A stretch of DNA of 64,000 nt from Candidatus Eisenbergiella merdavium (GCA_019119595.1 DWWS01000040.1:107774-171773), one strand, 5' to 3'; numbered from the stretch's first letter, positions 33,323 to 41,351 are shown. Translations and numbers: made by a program. The notes: generated by a model from the letters alone, not told the origin.

Positions 33323-35404
33323 ATGCATTGGTCAGACAAAATCGCGCAGGAGATCATCAGGCGCAGGCCGGATAAGGAAGAATATGTGTGCGCGGCGGGA
33401 ATCAGCCCCTCCGGCTCCATTCATATCGGCAATTTCAGAGACATCGCCACCAGTCTGTTCGTGGTTAAAGCTCTGAGAAGACAGGGGAAAAAGGCGAAGC
33501 TTCTTTTTTCCTGGGACGAGTTCGACAGACTGAGAAAGATTCCCGTCAACGTGGCGAAGGTGCCCCGTCCGGAAGGCGAGAAGCCCTGGGAGGAATACAT
33601 CGGCTGCCCTTACGTGGATGTTCCCAATCCCTTCGCCGCCGACGGCGAGGGCTGTGAAAGCAGCTATGCGACGCATTTTGAAAAGGAATTCGAGGCCGCC
33701 ATGGAGCGCTTCGGCATCGAAATGGATTACCGCTATCAGGCGTCCATGAACCGTTCCGGCAAATATGCGCAGTATGTGATCCTGGCGCTGAAGAAAAGAG
33801 GAGAGATCTTTGACATCCTGGACAGCTTCCGCACCCAGACCGCGCAGGAAGGGGAGCGGGAGGCCTACTATCCGGTCAGCATCTACTGCCCGCACTGCGG
33901 CAGGGATACCACGAAGATCACCTCTCTGTCCGAGGACTGCACCGTGGCCGGGTACGAATGCGCCTGCGGCCATCACGGAACCTTTGATTTTACAAAGGAC
34001 TTTAACTGCAAACTGGCCTGGAAGATCGACTGGCCCATGCGCTGGATGTACGAGGGCGTGGATTTCGAGCCGGGCGGAAAGGATCATGCGAGCCCGGGCG
34101 GAAGCTACGATACCAGCCGCGTGATCGCGCAGAAGATCTTCGGCTATGAAGCGCCCGTATTCCAGGGCTATGAATTCATCGGGATCAAGGGAGCCACGGG
34201 AAAAATGTCCGGCTCCTCCGGACTGAACCTGACGCCGGATACGCTTCTGAAGCTCTATCAGCCGGAGGTGATCCTGTGGCTGTACGCCAAATCCGAGCCC
34301 ACGAAGGCCTTCGATTTCTGCTTTGACGACGGCATCCTGCGCCAGTATTTTGAATTTGATAAGCAGTACAACGATTTTCTCGCGGGAAAGGGCGACGATT
34401 TCCTGAACGCGGTCATGGCAAACTGCCTGCGCGAGGAGGGAGAGGAAGACGGGAAGCCGGTTTACCGCAAAATTGAAACCGTACCCATGAGCCTTCTCGT
34501 CCAGCTCGGCTCTGTGGTGGACTTCAACGTTCCCATGCTGGAAACCGTATTTGAAAAGATCGGCCAGCCCTTCACCTACGAGCAGTTTAAAGATCGCCTT
34601 GACCGGGCCAAATACTGGCTGGAGCAGTGCTCTCCGGAGAATGTGAACCGGCTGCGCGCCGGACGGGGCTGGGAGGTTTACGAGACCTTAAGCGAGGAAG
34701 AAAAGAAGGAGATCGCCCTGCTGCACGCGTTTCTTGTGAAGGGAGGCTACGATCTGGAGGCTCTGAACCAGGAGCTGTACGCTATCCCTAAGCAGGTGAT
34801 CGGAAATCTGGAGGACGCAAAGGAGCTTAAGAAGATCCAGGGACAGTTTTTCAAGAATGTATATAAGCTTCTCATCGACAAGGAAAAAGGGCCCAGGCTG
34901 TACCTGTTCCTTTACGCCATCGATCCGGAGCGCTATGTGCACCTTCTGGATTTCTCCACGCCCATGACCGAGGAGGAAAAGCGTCTGGAGGAGAAAAAGG
35001 CGGAGGCACAGAAGCCTGCGGAGCCTGAGAAAAAACAGGTGGCCTACGGCGATCCCGATCCGGTTGAGCCGGTGCGCGAGGAGATCACCATGGAGGATTT
35101 CCAGAGGATGGATATGCGCGTCTGTAAGATCCTCAAATGCGCGGAGATCCGCAAGTCCCACAGCTGCTACAAGCTGACCCTGTTCGACGGACTGAAGGAG
35201 CGCGTCATCGTCTCCAGCATCAAGAGCTACTATACGCCTGAGGAAATGGTAGGAAAGAAGATCATCGTCCTCGCCAACCTGATGCCGGCCAGATTTTCCG
35301 GCGTGACCAGCGAGGGTATGCTGCTTGCCGCCACCAACAATGCCTGCGGCTGCCAGGTGATCTTCGTGGACGATATCATCCCGGAGGGAACGAGGATCTG
35401 CTGA
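33323..35404 (+). CDS. lysS: Class I lysyl-tRNA synthetase with C-terminal tRNA-binding domain
   Basis: This 693-residue protein is a LysRS of the class I (archaeal/spirochaete) type, not the usual bacterial class II form. The Rossmann signatures are H34-I-G-N (in SGSIHIGNFRD) and K294-M-S-G-S; a zinc-finger-like insert has CPHCGRD and CACGHHG. The C-terminal part is an alpha-helical cage domain, then a Lys/Glu-rich linker (about 545-580), then an added OB-fold tRNA-binding domain of the EMAP-II/Arc1p type (about 590-693: MDMRVCKILKCAEIRKS, GVTSEGMLLAA). Typical class I LysRS lacks this last domain. Own promoter; single gene. Confidence 0.92.
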   Translation: MHWSDKIAQEIIRRRPDKEEYVCAAGISPSGSIHIGNFRDIATSLFVVKALRRQGKKAKLLFSWDEFDRLRKIPVNVAKVPRPEGEKPWEEYIGCPYVDVPNPFAADGEGCESSYATHFEKEFEAAMERFGIEMDYRYQASMNRSGKYAQYVILALKKRGEIFDILDSFRTQTAQEGEREAYYPVSIYCPHCGRDTTKITSLSEDCTVAGYECACGHHGTFDFTKDFNCKLAWKIDWPMRWMYEGVDFEPGGKDHASPGGSYDTSRVIAQKIFGYEAPVFQGYEFIGIKGATGKMSGSSGLNLTPDTLLKLYQPEVILWLYAKSEPTKAFDFCFDDGILRQYFEFDKQYNDFLAGKGDDFLNAVMANCLREEGEEDGKPVYRKIETVPMSLLVQLGSVVDFNVPMLETVFEKIGQPFTYEQFKDRLDRAKYWLEQCSPENVNRLRAGRGWEVYETLSEEEKKEIALLHAFLVKGGYDLEALNQELYAIPKQVIGNLEDAKELKKIQGQFFKNVYKLLIDKEKGPRLYLFLYAIDPERYVHLLDFSTPMTEEEKRLEEKKAEAQKPAEPEKKQVAYGDPDPVEPVREEITMEDFQRMDMRVCKILKCAEIRKSHSCYKLTLFDGLKERVIVSSIKSYYTPEEMVGKKIIVLANLMPARFSGVTSEGMLLAATNNACGCQVIFVDDIIPEGTRIC

Positions 35405-35445
35405 TCCCTGTCATCCCGAAAGGAACGAGAATCTGCTGATCCCGG
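35376..35445 (+). repeat. 35-bp tandem duplication of the lysS 3' end
   Basis: The segment 35376-35410, which includes the stop codon, is repeated directly at 35411-35445 with few mismatches (shared core GGAACGAGxATCTGCTGATCCC in two pieces). Confidence 0.85.
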
Positions 35446-35462
35446 CGGGAAGCCGTCGGCCG

Positions 35463-35520
35463 GCGGAGAAATCGCATCCGCGCTTTCTCCGCGCGTTCCG
35501 AAGCGTCAGGCGCTTCGGAA
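35463..35520 (+). promoter_or_regulatory. Twin hairpins in front of the S66 peptidase gene
   Basis: GCGGAGAAA (35463-35471) pairs with TTTCTCCGC (35484-35492), and TTCCGAAGCG (35496-35505) pairs with CGCTTCGGAA (35511-35520). The second stem ends 1 bp before the GGAGG ribosome site. They may end lysS transcription or control translation of the next gene. Confidence 0.5.
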
Positions 35521-35531
35521 TGGAGGAAAAT

Positions 35532-36602
35532 ATGAGATATCCGGAATTTTTACGGGAAAACGGAACCATCGGCTTCGCCGCTCCCTCCTTCGGGGCGGCG
35601 ACGGAGCCCTACCGCAGCGCCTTTGACAATGCGTTAAAAAAGCTTCATGCCCTTGGCTATCAGACGAAGCTTGGCCCCAACTGCTACGCCTCGGACGGCA
35701 TCGGCATCAGCAGCGCGCCGGAAAGCTGCGGCAGGGAGATCAATGAGGCCATGACCTCGCCGGACAGCGACGTGCTGATCTCCTGCGGAGGCGGCGAGCT
35801 GATGTGCGAGATCCTGGATCATGTGGATTTTGACCGGATCAGACAGGAGGCCCCCAAGTGGTTCATGGGCTATTCCGACAACACCAACCTGACCTTCCTG
35901 CTCCCCACCCTCTGCGACACGGCGGCCATCTACGGCCCCTGCGCGGGAACCTTCGGCATGGAGCCCTGGCATGCGTCCGTTCAGGATGCCCTGGACCTGC
36001 TTGGCGGAAAGAAGCTGACCATGCGAAGCTATGACCTCTGGGAAAAGGAAGGCTTCAAGACGGAGGAAAACCCTCTGGTTCCCTATAACACCACGGAGCC
36101 GGTGGCGATAAAACCCTTCGGTATTTCCGGAACGGCGGAAAACGGGGACGAAGAGATCCGTTTCCGGGGCCGTCTCCTTGGCGGCTGTGTGGACTGCCTG
36201 GTAAACCTGACCGGGACGAAGTACGACCATGTGCAGGAATTTTCCGAAAAGTATGCGCAGGACGGGATCATCTGGTTCCTGGAATCCTGCGACCTGAACG
36301 TGTTCGCCATCCGCCGCGCCATGTGGCAGATGAAGCATGCGGGCTGGTTTTCCCATGTGAAGGGCTTCCTGATCGGAAGACCCCTGTGCTTCGGCCAGGA
36401 AATGATGGGACTTGACCAGTATTCCGCCGTATGGGAGCCTTTAAAGGAATACGGCGTTCCGGTTATCATGGACGTGGATCTGGGCCACCTGCCGCCGCAG
36501 ATGCCTCTGATCTGCGGCAGTCTGGCGGATGTGACGCTGCGCGGGACGCAGGCGGAAGGCCGGAGGGACTGGAAGCTGGAAGTGGCGATGCGGCTGGAGT
36601 GA
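35532..36602 (+). CDS. S66 family peptidase (LD-carboxypeptidase / MccF type)
   Basis: The 356-residue protein belongs to the S66 serine peptidases. The nucleophile Ser lies in FMGYSDNTNLTF, the Glu in ISCGGGELMCEILDH and WFLESCD regions, and the His in DVDLGHLPPQMPL. The overall pattern (GYSDNT, GRPLC) fits the MccF-like branch, which cleaves microcin C-type peptidyl-adenylates, rather than LdcA, which trims murein tetrapeptides. ATG 35532 follows GGAGG; an in-frame ATG 35520 overlaps that site. No signal peptide. It may be read together with lysS. Confidence 0.85.
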   Translation: MRYPEFLRENGTIGFAAPSFGAATEPYRSAFDNALKKLHALGYQTKLGPNCYASDGIGISSAPESCGREINEAMTSPDSDVLISCGGGELMCEILDHVDFDRIRQEAPKWFMGYSDNTNLTFLLPTLCDTAAIYGPCAGTFGMEPWHASVQDALDLLGGKKLTMRSYDLWEKEGFKTEENPLVPYNTTEPVAIKPFGISGTAENGDEEIRFRGRLLGGCVDCLVNLTGTKYDHVQEFSEKYAQDGIIWFLESCDLNVFAIRRAMWQMKHAGWFSHVKGFLIGRPLCFGQEMMGLDQYSAVWEPLKEYGVPVIMDVDLGHLPPQMPLICGSLADVTLRGTQAEGRRDWKLEVAMRLE

Positions 36603-36710
36603 AGCCTGTCTTCAAAGACGGGGCTCGGTGAGATAGAAGAGAATTACCCGGATTATTTTTGCTTTTTGATAAAAATGATCTGGGACTTATTAGTTTAGGG
36701 ATAAGGGGTT

Positions 36711-37448
36711 ATGAAAATTGCATTAGCATCCGCTCCTGTGATGGAAAAGGCTATCGGACAAAATGTAAGGGTCATCCTGCAAAATATGGAGCAATGCAGG
36801 GGAAAAGCAGATTTGGTGGTGTTTGGAGAATCTGTTTTGCAGGGGTTTAACAGTTTGAGCTGGGAATATGAAACAGACTGTCGAATGGCAGTTCCTCGGA
36901 CAGATGAAACAATTATGCAGGTGCGCAGGAGCGCGGTGGAAAACAGGATAGCTGTTTCCTTTGGTTATCTGGAAAAGGACGGAGAATCTATTTTCAGCAG
37001 TCAAATTGTCATTGATGAAATGGGCGAGGTTATTCATAATTTTCATAGAGTCAGCATCGGATGGAAGGATTACTGCCGGACTGATGAGCACTATCGGGAG
37101 GGTGAACATTTTCAAGTGTTTTCCTACAAGGGAAAGCAATTTGCCATTGGTTTGTGCGGCGACCTCTGGACGGATGGACGGCCGGAGGAAATGAGACGAT
37201 TGAAAGCTGATATTATCCTGTGGCCTGTCTGGTGTGATTATGACGCAGAAGAGTGGAATAAAAAAATTAAGTATGAGTATGCCAGACAGGCGGCTCTTTG
37301 CGGAAAGACTGTTCTTCTGGTAAATCCATTTGATGTTTGTGACGGAATGATTGAACATGCGGCGGGGGGCGCGATATATTTTAAAGAGGGGAGTATTGCT
37401 GCGGAGAATCCTGCTGGAGACAGCGGTATCATAATTATAGAAGTCTGA
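36711..37448 (+). CDS. Carbon-nitrogen hydrolase (nitrilase superfamily)
   Basis: This 245-residue protein fits the nitrilase/amidase fold. The Glu is in VVFGESVLQGFN, the Cys in IGLCGDLWTDGRPE, and the region around HRVSIGWKDY replaces the usual YRKxHL lysine motif, so the exact Lys is uncertain. The substrate cannot be inferred. AAGGGG lies ahead of ATG 36711. The gene is clearly more A+T rich than both neighbours and uses codons such as ATT, AAA and TTT more often, which suggests recent transfer. It ends before a terminator that serves the opposite strand. Confidence 0.8.
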   Translation: MKIALASAPVMEKAIGQNVRVILQNMEQCRGKADLVVFGESVLQGFNSLSWEYETDCRMAVPRTDETIMQVRRSAVENRIAVSFGYLEKDGESIFSSQIVIDEMGEVIHNFHRVSIGWKDYCRTDEHYREGEHFQVFSYKGKQFAIGLCGDLWTDGRPEEMRRLKADIILWPVWCDYDAEEWNKKIKYEYARQAALCGKTVLLVNPFDVCDGMIEHAAGGAIYFKEGSIAAENPAGDSGIIIIEV

Positions 37449-37540
37449 GAATGACAGGAAAAACACAGAAGAAATTATGACGGCTTTACAGAGATGTGTA
37501 ATCCGTATCAAGACAAATCTGTGAAACATATTTTTTGATG

Positions 37541-37589
37541 AAAAAAATACCGTCCGGCAGGCCCGCACATGCGCGGTCCTGCCGGACGG
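37541..37589 (-). terminator. Strong terminator of the small minus-strand gene
   Basis: Read on the minus strand, a perfect 12-13-bp stem (CCGTCCGGCAGG, 37550-37561, with 37578-37589) is followed by TATTTTTTT. It sits 35 bp after the small membrane protein gene. Confidence 0.85.
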
Positions 37590-37623
37590 CAGAATCGAAA
37601 AGCCCGGGCAGCGTGTTCGGGTT

Positions 37624-37767
37624 TCATTTCATGATCGGGGTGCCGAAGCGGACCTTTCTGTAGATCTTCTGAACGATGACAACGGGCATGGCGATCAGAA
37701 GATAGAAGGTAGAAAGGATTCCGGCGAGTCCGCCGACGAGAGCGATCACAAGTATTCCGATATTCAC
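37624..37767 (-). CDS. 47-residue single-span membrane protein
   Basis: A GTG start at 37767 follows AGGGGG by about 8 nt. The protein begins VNIGILVIALVGGLAGILS, contains one long or two short hydrophobic helices, and ends in a basic tail (QKIYRKVRFGTPIMK). A longer frame to 37827 lacks a ribosome site. A strong terminator follows and a repeat array lies upstream, which supports a real gene. I recall no characterised family; it could be a small regulator or stabiliser of a membrane complex, or a toxin-like peptide. Confidence 0.6.
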   Translation of the reverse strand: MNIGILVIALVGGLAGILSTFYLLIAMPVVIVQKIYRKVRFGTPIMK

Positions 37768-37860
37768 GGTAGAGGTCCCCCTTATCTGTGTTTTTCTGTC
37801 TTTTCTCAACATCCAGTATTTTATCACAATGAAAAAAGGAAGGAAGCGTCCGCGGAAATG

Positions 37861-37899
37861 CTTAGCACAATCCTAGCGGGTTCTTAGCGTTTTGTTAGC
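37861..37899 (+). promoter_or_regulatory. Four CTTAGC-like boxes at exact 11-bp spacing
   Basis: CTTAGC (37861), CCTAGC (37872), CTTAGC (37883) and GTTAGC (37894) are direct repeats one helical turn apart. Such arrays are typical of OmpR/PhoB-type response regulators that bind as head-to-tail dimers. Confidence 0.65.
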
Positions 37900-37945
37900 G
37901 GCTGCCTGTACCGTACCATTTGCCAGCCGCCTGCACGATCCGTCG

Positions 37946-37973
37946 TGACTTTCCCGGAAACCTGTGTTATACT
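37946..37973 (+). promoter_or_regulatory. Sigma-A-like promoter of the NYN gene
   Basis: TGACTT at 37946-37951, 16-bp spacer, TATACT at 37968-37973. The last box of the 11-bp array ends about 46 bp upstream of the -35, a position suited to activation. Confidence 0.55.
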
Positions 37974-38062
37974 GGAAAAAAGCGGCTGCCCGGAGAAAGC
38001 GGGCGGCCGGAACAGTGTCTGGCCGGAAAACGTGTCAAAAGGAGTCGGAAACGGAGGGAGAT

Positions 38063-39043
38063 ATGAACGAAGAAGAAGAAAAAAAGCACTTTGCCGTATT
38101 GATCGACGCGGACAATATCAGCGAGAAATATGCGTCCAGTATTTTTAACGAAATTGCGGACTACGGATACGCGTCTTACCGCAGGATCTATGGAAACTGG
38201 GCGAAGGGGAACGGCTGGAAGGAGGATACGCTCCTGGAAAATTCCATCAATCCCATCCAGCAGTTCAACTATACCATCGGAAAAAACGCGACGGACATGG
38301 CCATGGTGATCGATGCCATGGACATTCTTTATTCCGGAAAGGTGGACGGCTTCTGCCTGGTGACCAGCGACAGCGATTTTACCAAGCTGGCGATGCGCCT
38401 GCGGGAGGCGCAGATGTACGTGATCGGCATGGGCGAATCCAAAACGCCGCTGGCGCTGACAAAGGCGTGCAACAAATTCATCCGTCTGGATCTGATCTCC
38501 GGAGAGCTGGACGAAAAGAGCGCGGAGAGTCCCAAGGCCTCTGGCGGCGGGCGGAAGCATAAGGCGAGCGCGCCGGAGGAGAAGCAGGACAGCACGGTCA
38601 CGCCCATCAGCGAGATCGAGGAGGCCATCATTACCTTTGTTCAGAATAATGAAAACAAGGGAAAGCCCACCTATCTGGGCGAGGTCGGAAGCAGGCTCGG
38701 AGACAAATTCATCGAATTTGACGCCAGAAACTATGGCTATACCAAGCTGGTGACCCTGCTTCGGGACAAATGCCCCAAGCTCACCATCATCCAGGAGGGA
38801 ACCTCCTACCGGATCGAGCTGAAGGAGCAGGCCGGGCCGGAGGCTCTGGAGAAGGAGATCATGGCATTCCTGAAAAGACACGGAGGAAAGGTGGACAACC
38901 TCTCCCTCGTTCTGGATCATCTGAAGAAAAAGCATCCCCAGTTCAACGTCAGCGACTACGGCTACAACCGGGTGTCCAGCTTTTTACGAAGCTTTGACAA
39001 AATATCCGTTCACGGGAACGCGCTGATGCTGAAGGAAGGGTGA
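38063..39043 (+). CDS. NYN (PIN-like) nuclease with two OST-HTH/LOTUS domains
   Basis: The 326-residue protein starts at ATG 38063 behind GGAGGGAG. Residues of about 8-155 form a LabA-like NYN domain with the acidic residues expected for a PIN-type metal site (VLIDADNIS, NATDMAMVIDAMD, LVTSDSDFTKLA). Two LOTUS/OST-HTH modules follow at about 190-265 and 272-325; each has the YGY motif (DARNYGYTKL and SDYGYNRVSSFLRS). LOTUS domains bind RNA, including G-quadruplex RNA, so an RNA-targeting nuclease is likely. rpiR-like and BaiN-like genes follow with small gaps. The cellular target is unknown. Confidence 0.9.
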   Translation: MNEEEEKKHFAVLIDADNISEKYASSIFNEIADYGYASYRRIYGNWAKGNGWKEDTLLENSINPIQQFNYTIGKNATDMAMVIDAMDILYSGKVDGFCLVTSDSDFTKLAMRLREAQMYVIGMGESKTPLALTKACNKFIRLDLISGELDEKSAESPKASGGGRKHKASAPEEKQDSTVTPISEIEEAIITFVQNNENKGKPTYLGEVGSRLGDKFIEFDARNYGYTKLVTLLRDKCPKLTIIQEGTSYRIELKEQAGPEALEKEIMAFLKRHGGKVDNLSLVLDHLKKKHPQFNVSDYGYNRVSSFLRSFDKISVHGNALMLKEG

Positions 39044-39059
39044 CGGACGGAGCATCGCT

Positions 39060-39992
39060 ATGGACAGAGAGAAGGACATCATCTCCAGGATCAATGAAAA
39101 ATTCCCTCACATGAGCAAAGGACATAAGGCGATCGCGGCTTTCATTCTGGAGCATTACGATCAGGCGGCTTTCATGACGGCGGCCAGGCTGGGGCAGCAG
39201 CTTCACGTCAGCGAATCCACCGTGGTCCGCTTTGCCTCCGGTATCGGCTATTCCGGCTATCCCCAGATGCAGGCGGAGCTGGCGGCGCGGGTGACGAGCC
39301 GTCTGAACGCGGTGGAACGGGTCGGGGTAAAATATGCCGGAAGAAGCCAGTCCGAGGTGATCGAAAGCGTGCTTGCGGGCGATATGGACAACATCCGCTC
39401 GACCACGGAAAGCCTGGACGCGGCGGCCTTCGATACGGCGGTGGATATCCTGCTTCAGGCAAAAACGGTCTATGTGGTCGGCATCCGAAGCTGCGCGCCG
39501 CTGGCGGAATTTTTGAGCTTCTACCTGAACATGATCCGGGGCGGTATCGTGCTGTTAAAGACCACCAGCTTAAGCGAGGTGCTGGAGCAGATGCTTCGTG
39601 TCGGCGATCAGGACGCCGTCGTCGGGATCAGCTTTCCCAGGTATTCCATGCGCACCCTGAAGGCGCTGGAATTCGCCAACGACCGGAACGCCAGGGTGAT
39701 CACCATCACCGACAGCGTGCATTCCCCCATGTGCCTGTATTCCTCCTGCAACCTTTTTGCCGCAAGCGACATGGTTTCCATTGTGGATTCTCTGGTCGCT
39801 CCATTGAGCGTGATCAACGCCCTGGTGGTCGCCCTGTGCCTGAAGCAGCCACAGACGGTGCGGGACAGCCTGGAGAGCCTGGAGGGGGTCTGGAACAATT
39901 ATCAGATTTCCGAGCAGGATGAGATCGACCGGATCGACGAGGATTCCCTGTTTTCCCTTCCGGGGAAGAGACGCCTTCCGGAAAGCGGATGA
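39060..39992 (+). CDS. MurR/RpiR family transcriptional regulator
   Basis: The 310-residue protein has an N-terminal RpiR helix-turn-helix (about 1-77: FPHMSKGHKAIAAFIL, LHVSESTVVRFASGIGYSGY) and a SIS sugar-phosphate-binding domain (about 125-260: TVYVVGIRSCAPLAEFLSFY, VVGISFPRYSMRTLKAL). RpiR proteins sense phosphosugars. ATG 39060 lies 16 bp after the NYN stop, so they share a transcript. The C-terminal extension of about 50 residues is polar. The pair RpiR-BaiN ahead of cmk is often seen in Lachnospiraceae. Confidence 0.92.
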   Translation: MDREKDIISRINEKFPHMSKGHKAIAAFILEHYDQAAFMTAARLGQQLHVSESTVVRFASGIGYSGYPQMQAELAARVTSRLNAVERVGVKYAGRSQSEVIESVLAGDMDNIRSTTESLDAAAFDTAVDILLQAKTVYVVGIRSCAPLAEFLSFYLNMIRGGIVLLKTTSLSEVLEQMLRVGDQDAVVGISFPRYSMRTLKALEFANDRNARVITITDSVHSPMCLYSSCNLFAASDMVSIVDSLVAPLSVINALVVALCLKQPQTVRDSLESLEGVWNNYQISEQDEIDRIDEDSLFSLPGKRRLPESG

Positions 39993-40029
39993 GGCATCAG
40001 GCAGTACATAAGGAGAGAGACGGACAGAC

Positions 40030-41346
40030 ATGAGCAGAGTGATCGTGATCGGCGGCGGCGCCGCAGGCATGATGGCGGCCATCGCCGCCGCGCAGAAGGG
40101 CCATCAGTTGCTCCTTCTTGAGAAAAACGAAAAGCTGGGAAAGAAGATCTATATCACGGGGAAAGGACGCTGCAACCTGACGAACGCCTGCGAAACGCAG
40201 GAGCTGTTCGACAGCGTGGTAAGCAATCCCCGATTCCTGTACAGCGCGATTTATGGCTTCGATAATGCGGCGGTGCAGGATTTTTTTGAAAAAAGAGGCT
40301 GTCCGCTGAAGGTGGAGCGGGGAAACCGGGTCTTTCCCGTATCCGACCATTCCTCGGACATCATCCGCACGCTGGCGAAGGAGCTGGAACGCCTCGGCGT
40401 CACGGTGCGCCTGCACGCGCCGGTTCAGGAAATCCTTGTCCGGGAAGACAACGAACCGGAAAAAAGCCCTGGACAAGCCCCGTCCTGTGTTCCTTCGGTC
40501 CGCGGCGTGCGTCTGAGCTCCGGCGAAGAGCTTCCTGCCGACGCGGTCATCCTGTGCAGCGGCGGCCTCTCCTATCCGGCTACCGGCTCCACCGGGGACG
40601 GGCATCGGATGGCACAGAGGCTGGGGCACACTCTGATTCCCTGTGAACCGGCGCTTGTACCCTTTTGCGTGGAGGAAGAATGGTGCGCCGATCTGCAGGG
40701 ACTTGCCCTGAAAAATGTTTCCGCATCTTTGTTCCTTGGGAAAAAGAAGGTCTATGAGGGCTTCGGGGAAATGCTTTTTACCCATTTCGGCGTGAGCGGC
40801 CCGCTTATCTTAAGCGCCAGCAGCTATTACCGTACCCGGCCTGCGCAGACCGCAAAGGGCGGAAAGAAAAAGGCAGAGGAAAAAGCGGCTCCGGAAGCTG
40901 TCCTGAGGCTGGATCTAAAGCCCGCTCTTTCCGAGGAGCAGCTTGACAGGCGGCTTATCCGGGACTTTGAGGAGGCAAAAAACCGTCAGTTTCGGAATGC
41001 GGTGGAGGGCCTTTTCCCGGCCAGGCTGATTCCCGTGATGATCGCCCTTTCCGGCATTGACCCGGAAAAGAGAGTGCACGACATCACCAGGCAGGAGCGG
41101 CAGGGCTTTGCCGCCCGCATCAAGAACGTGGAGCTGCATGTGACGGGAACCAGAGGCTTTCCGGAGGCCATCATAACCAGAGGCGGCGTCAGCGTCCGGG
41201 AGGTGAATCCCTCCACCATGGAGTCCAGGCTGGTATCCGGCCTCTATTTTGCCGGAGAGCTTCTGGATCTGGACGCGCTCACCGGCGGCTTCAACCTGCA
41301 GATTGCCTGGTCCACCGGATATCTGGCAGGGGAGAACGTTCCGTGA
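40030..41346 (+). CDS. BaiN/HI0933-like FAD-dependent oxidoreductase
   Basis: The 438-residue flavoprotein has the dinucleotide-binding motif IGGGAAGMMAAIAAA at the N-terminus, the family signature GKKIYITGKGRCNLTNA and the C-terminal TGGFNLQIAWSTGYLAG. The HI0933 group is poorly understood; some members reduce bile acid intermediates (BaiN), which cannot be concluded here. ATG 40030 follows GGAGAGAGACGGAC. It is the last gene of the NYN-rpiR-baiN unit and is followed by a promoter-terminator pair. Confidence 0.9.
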   Translation: MSRVIVIGGGAAGMMAAIAAAQKGHQLLLLEKNEKLGKKIYITGKGRCNLTNACETQELFDSVVSNPRFLYSAIYGFDNAAVQDFFEKRGCPLKVERGNRVFPVSDHSSDIIRTLAKELERLGVTVRLHAPVQEILVREDNEPEKSPGQAPSCVPSVRGVRLSSGEELPADAVILCSGGLSYPATGSTGDGHRMAQRLGHTLIPCEPALVPFCVEEEWCADLQGLALKNVSASLFLGKKKVYEGFGEMLFTHFGVSGPLILSASSYYRTRPAQTAKGGKKKAEEKAAPEAVLRLDLKPALSEEQLDRRLIRDFEEAKNRQFRNAVEGLFPARLIPVMIALSGIDPEKRVHDITRQERQGFAARIKNVELHVTGTRGFPEAIITRGGVSVREVNPSTMESRLVSGLYFAGELLDLDALTGGFNLQIAWSTGYLAGENVP

Positions 41347-41351
41347 GCCTG

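Larger units (their letters stand above)
37768..38062. other. Divergent spacer between small membrane gene and NYN gene
   Basis: It contains the four 11-bp-spaced CTTAGC-like boxes and the NYN promoter. No tRNA or other gene was seen. Confidence 0.6.
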
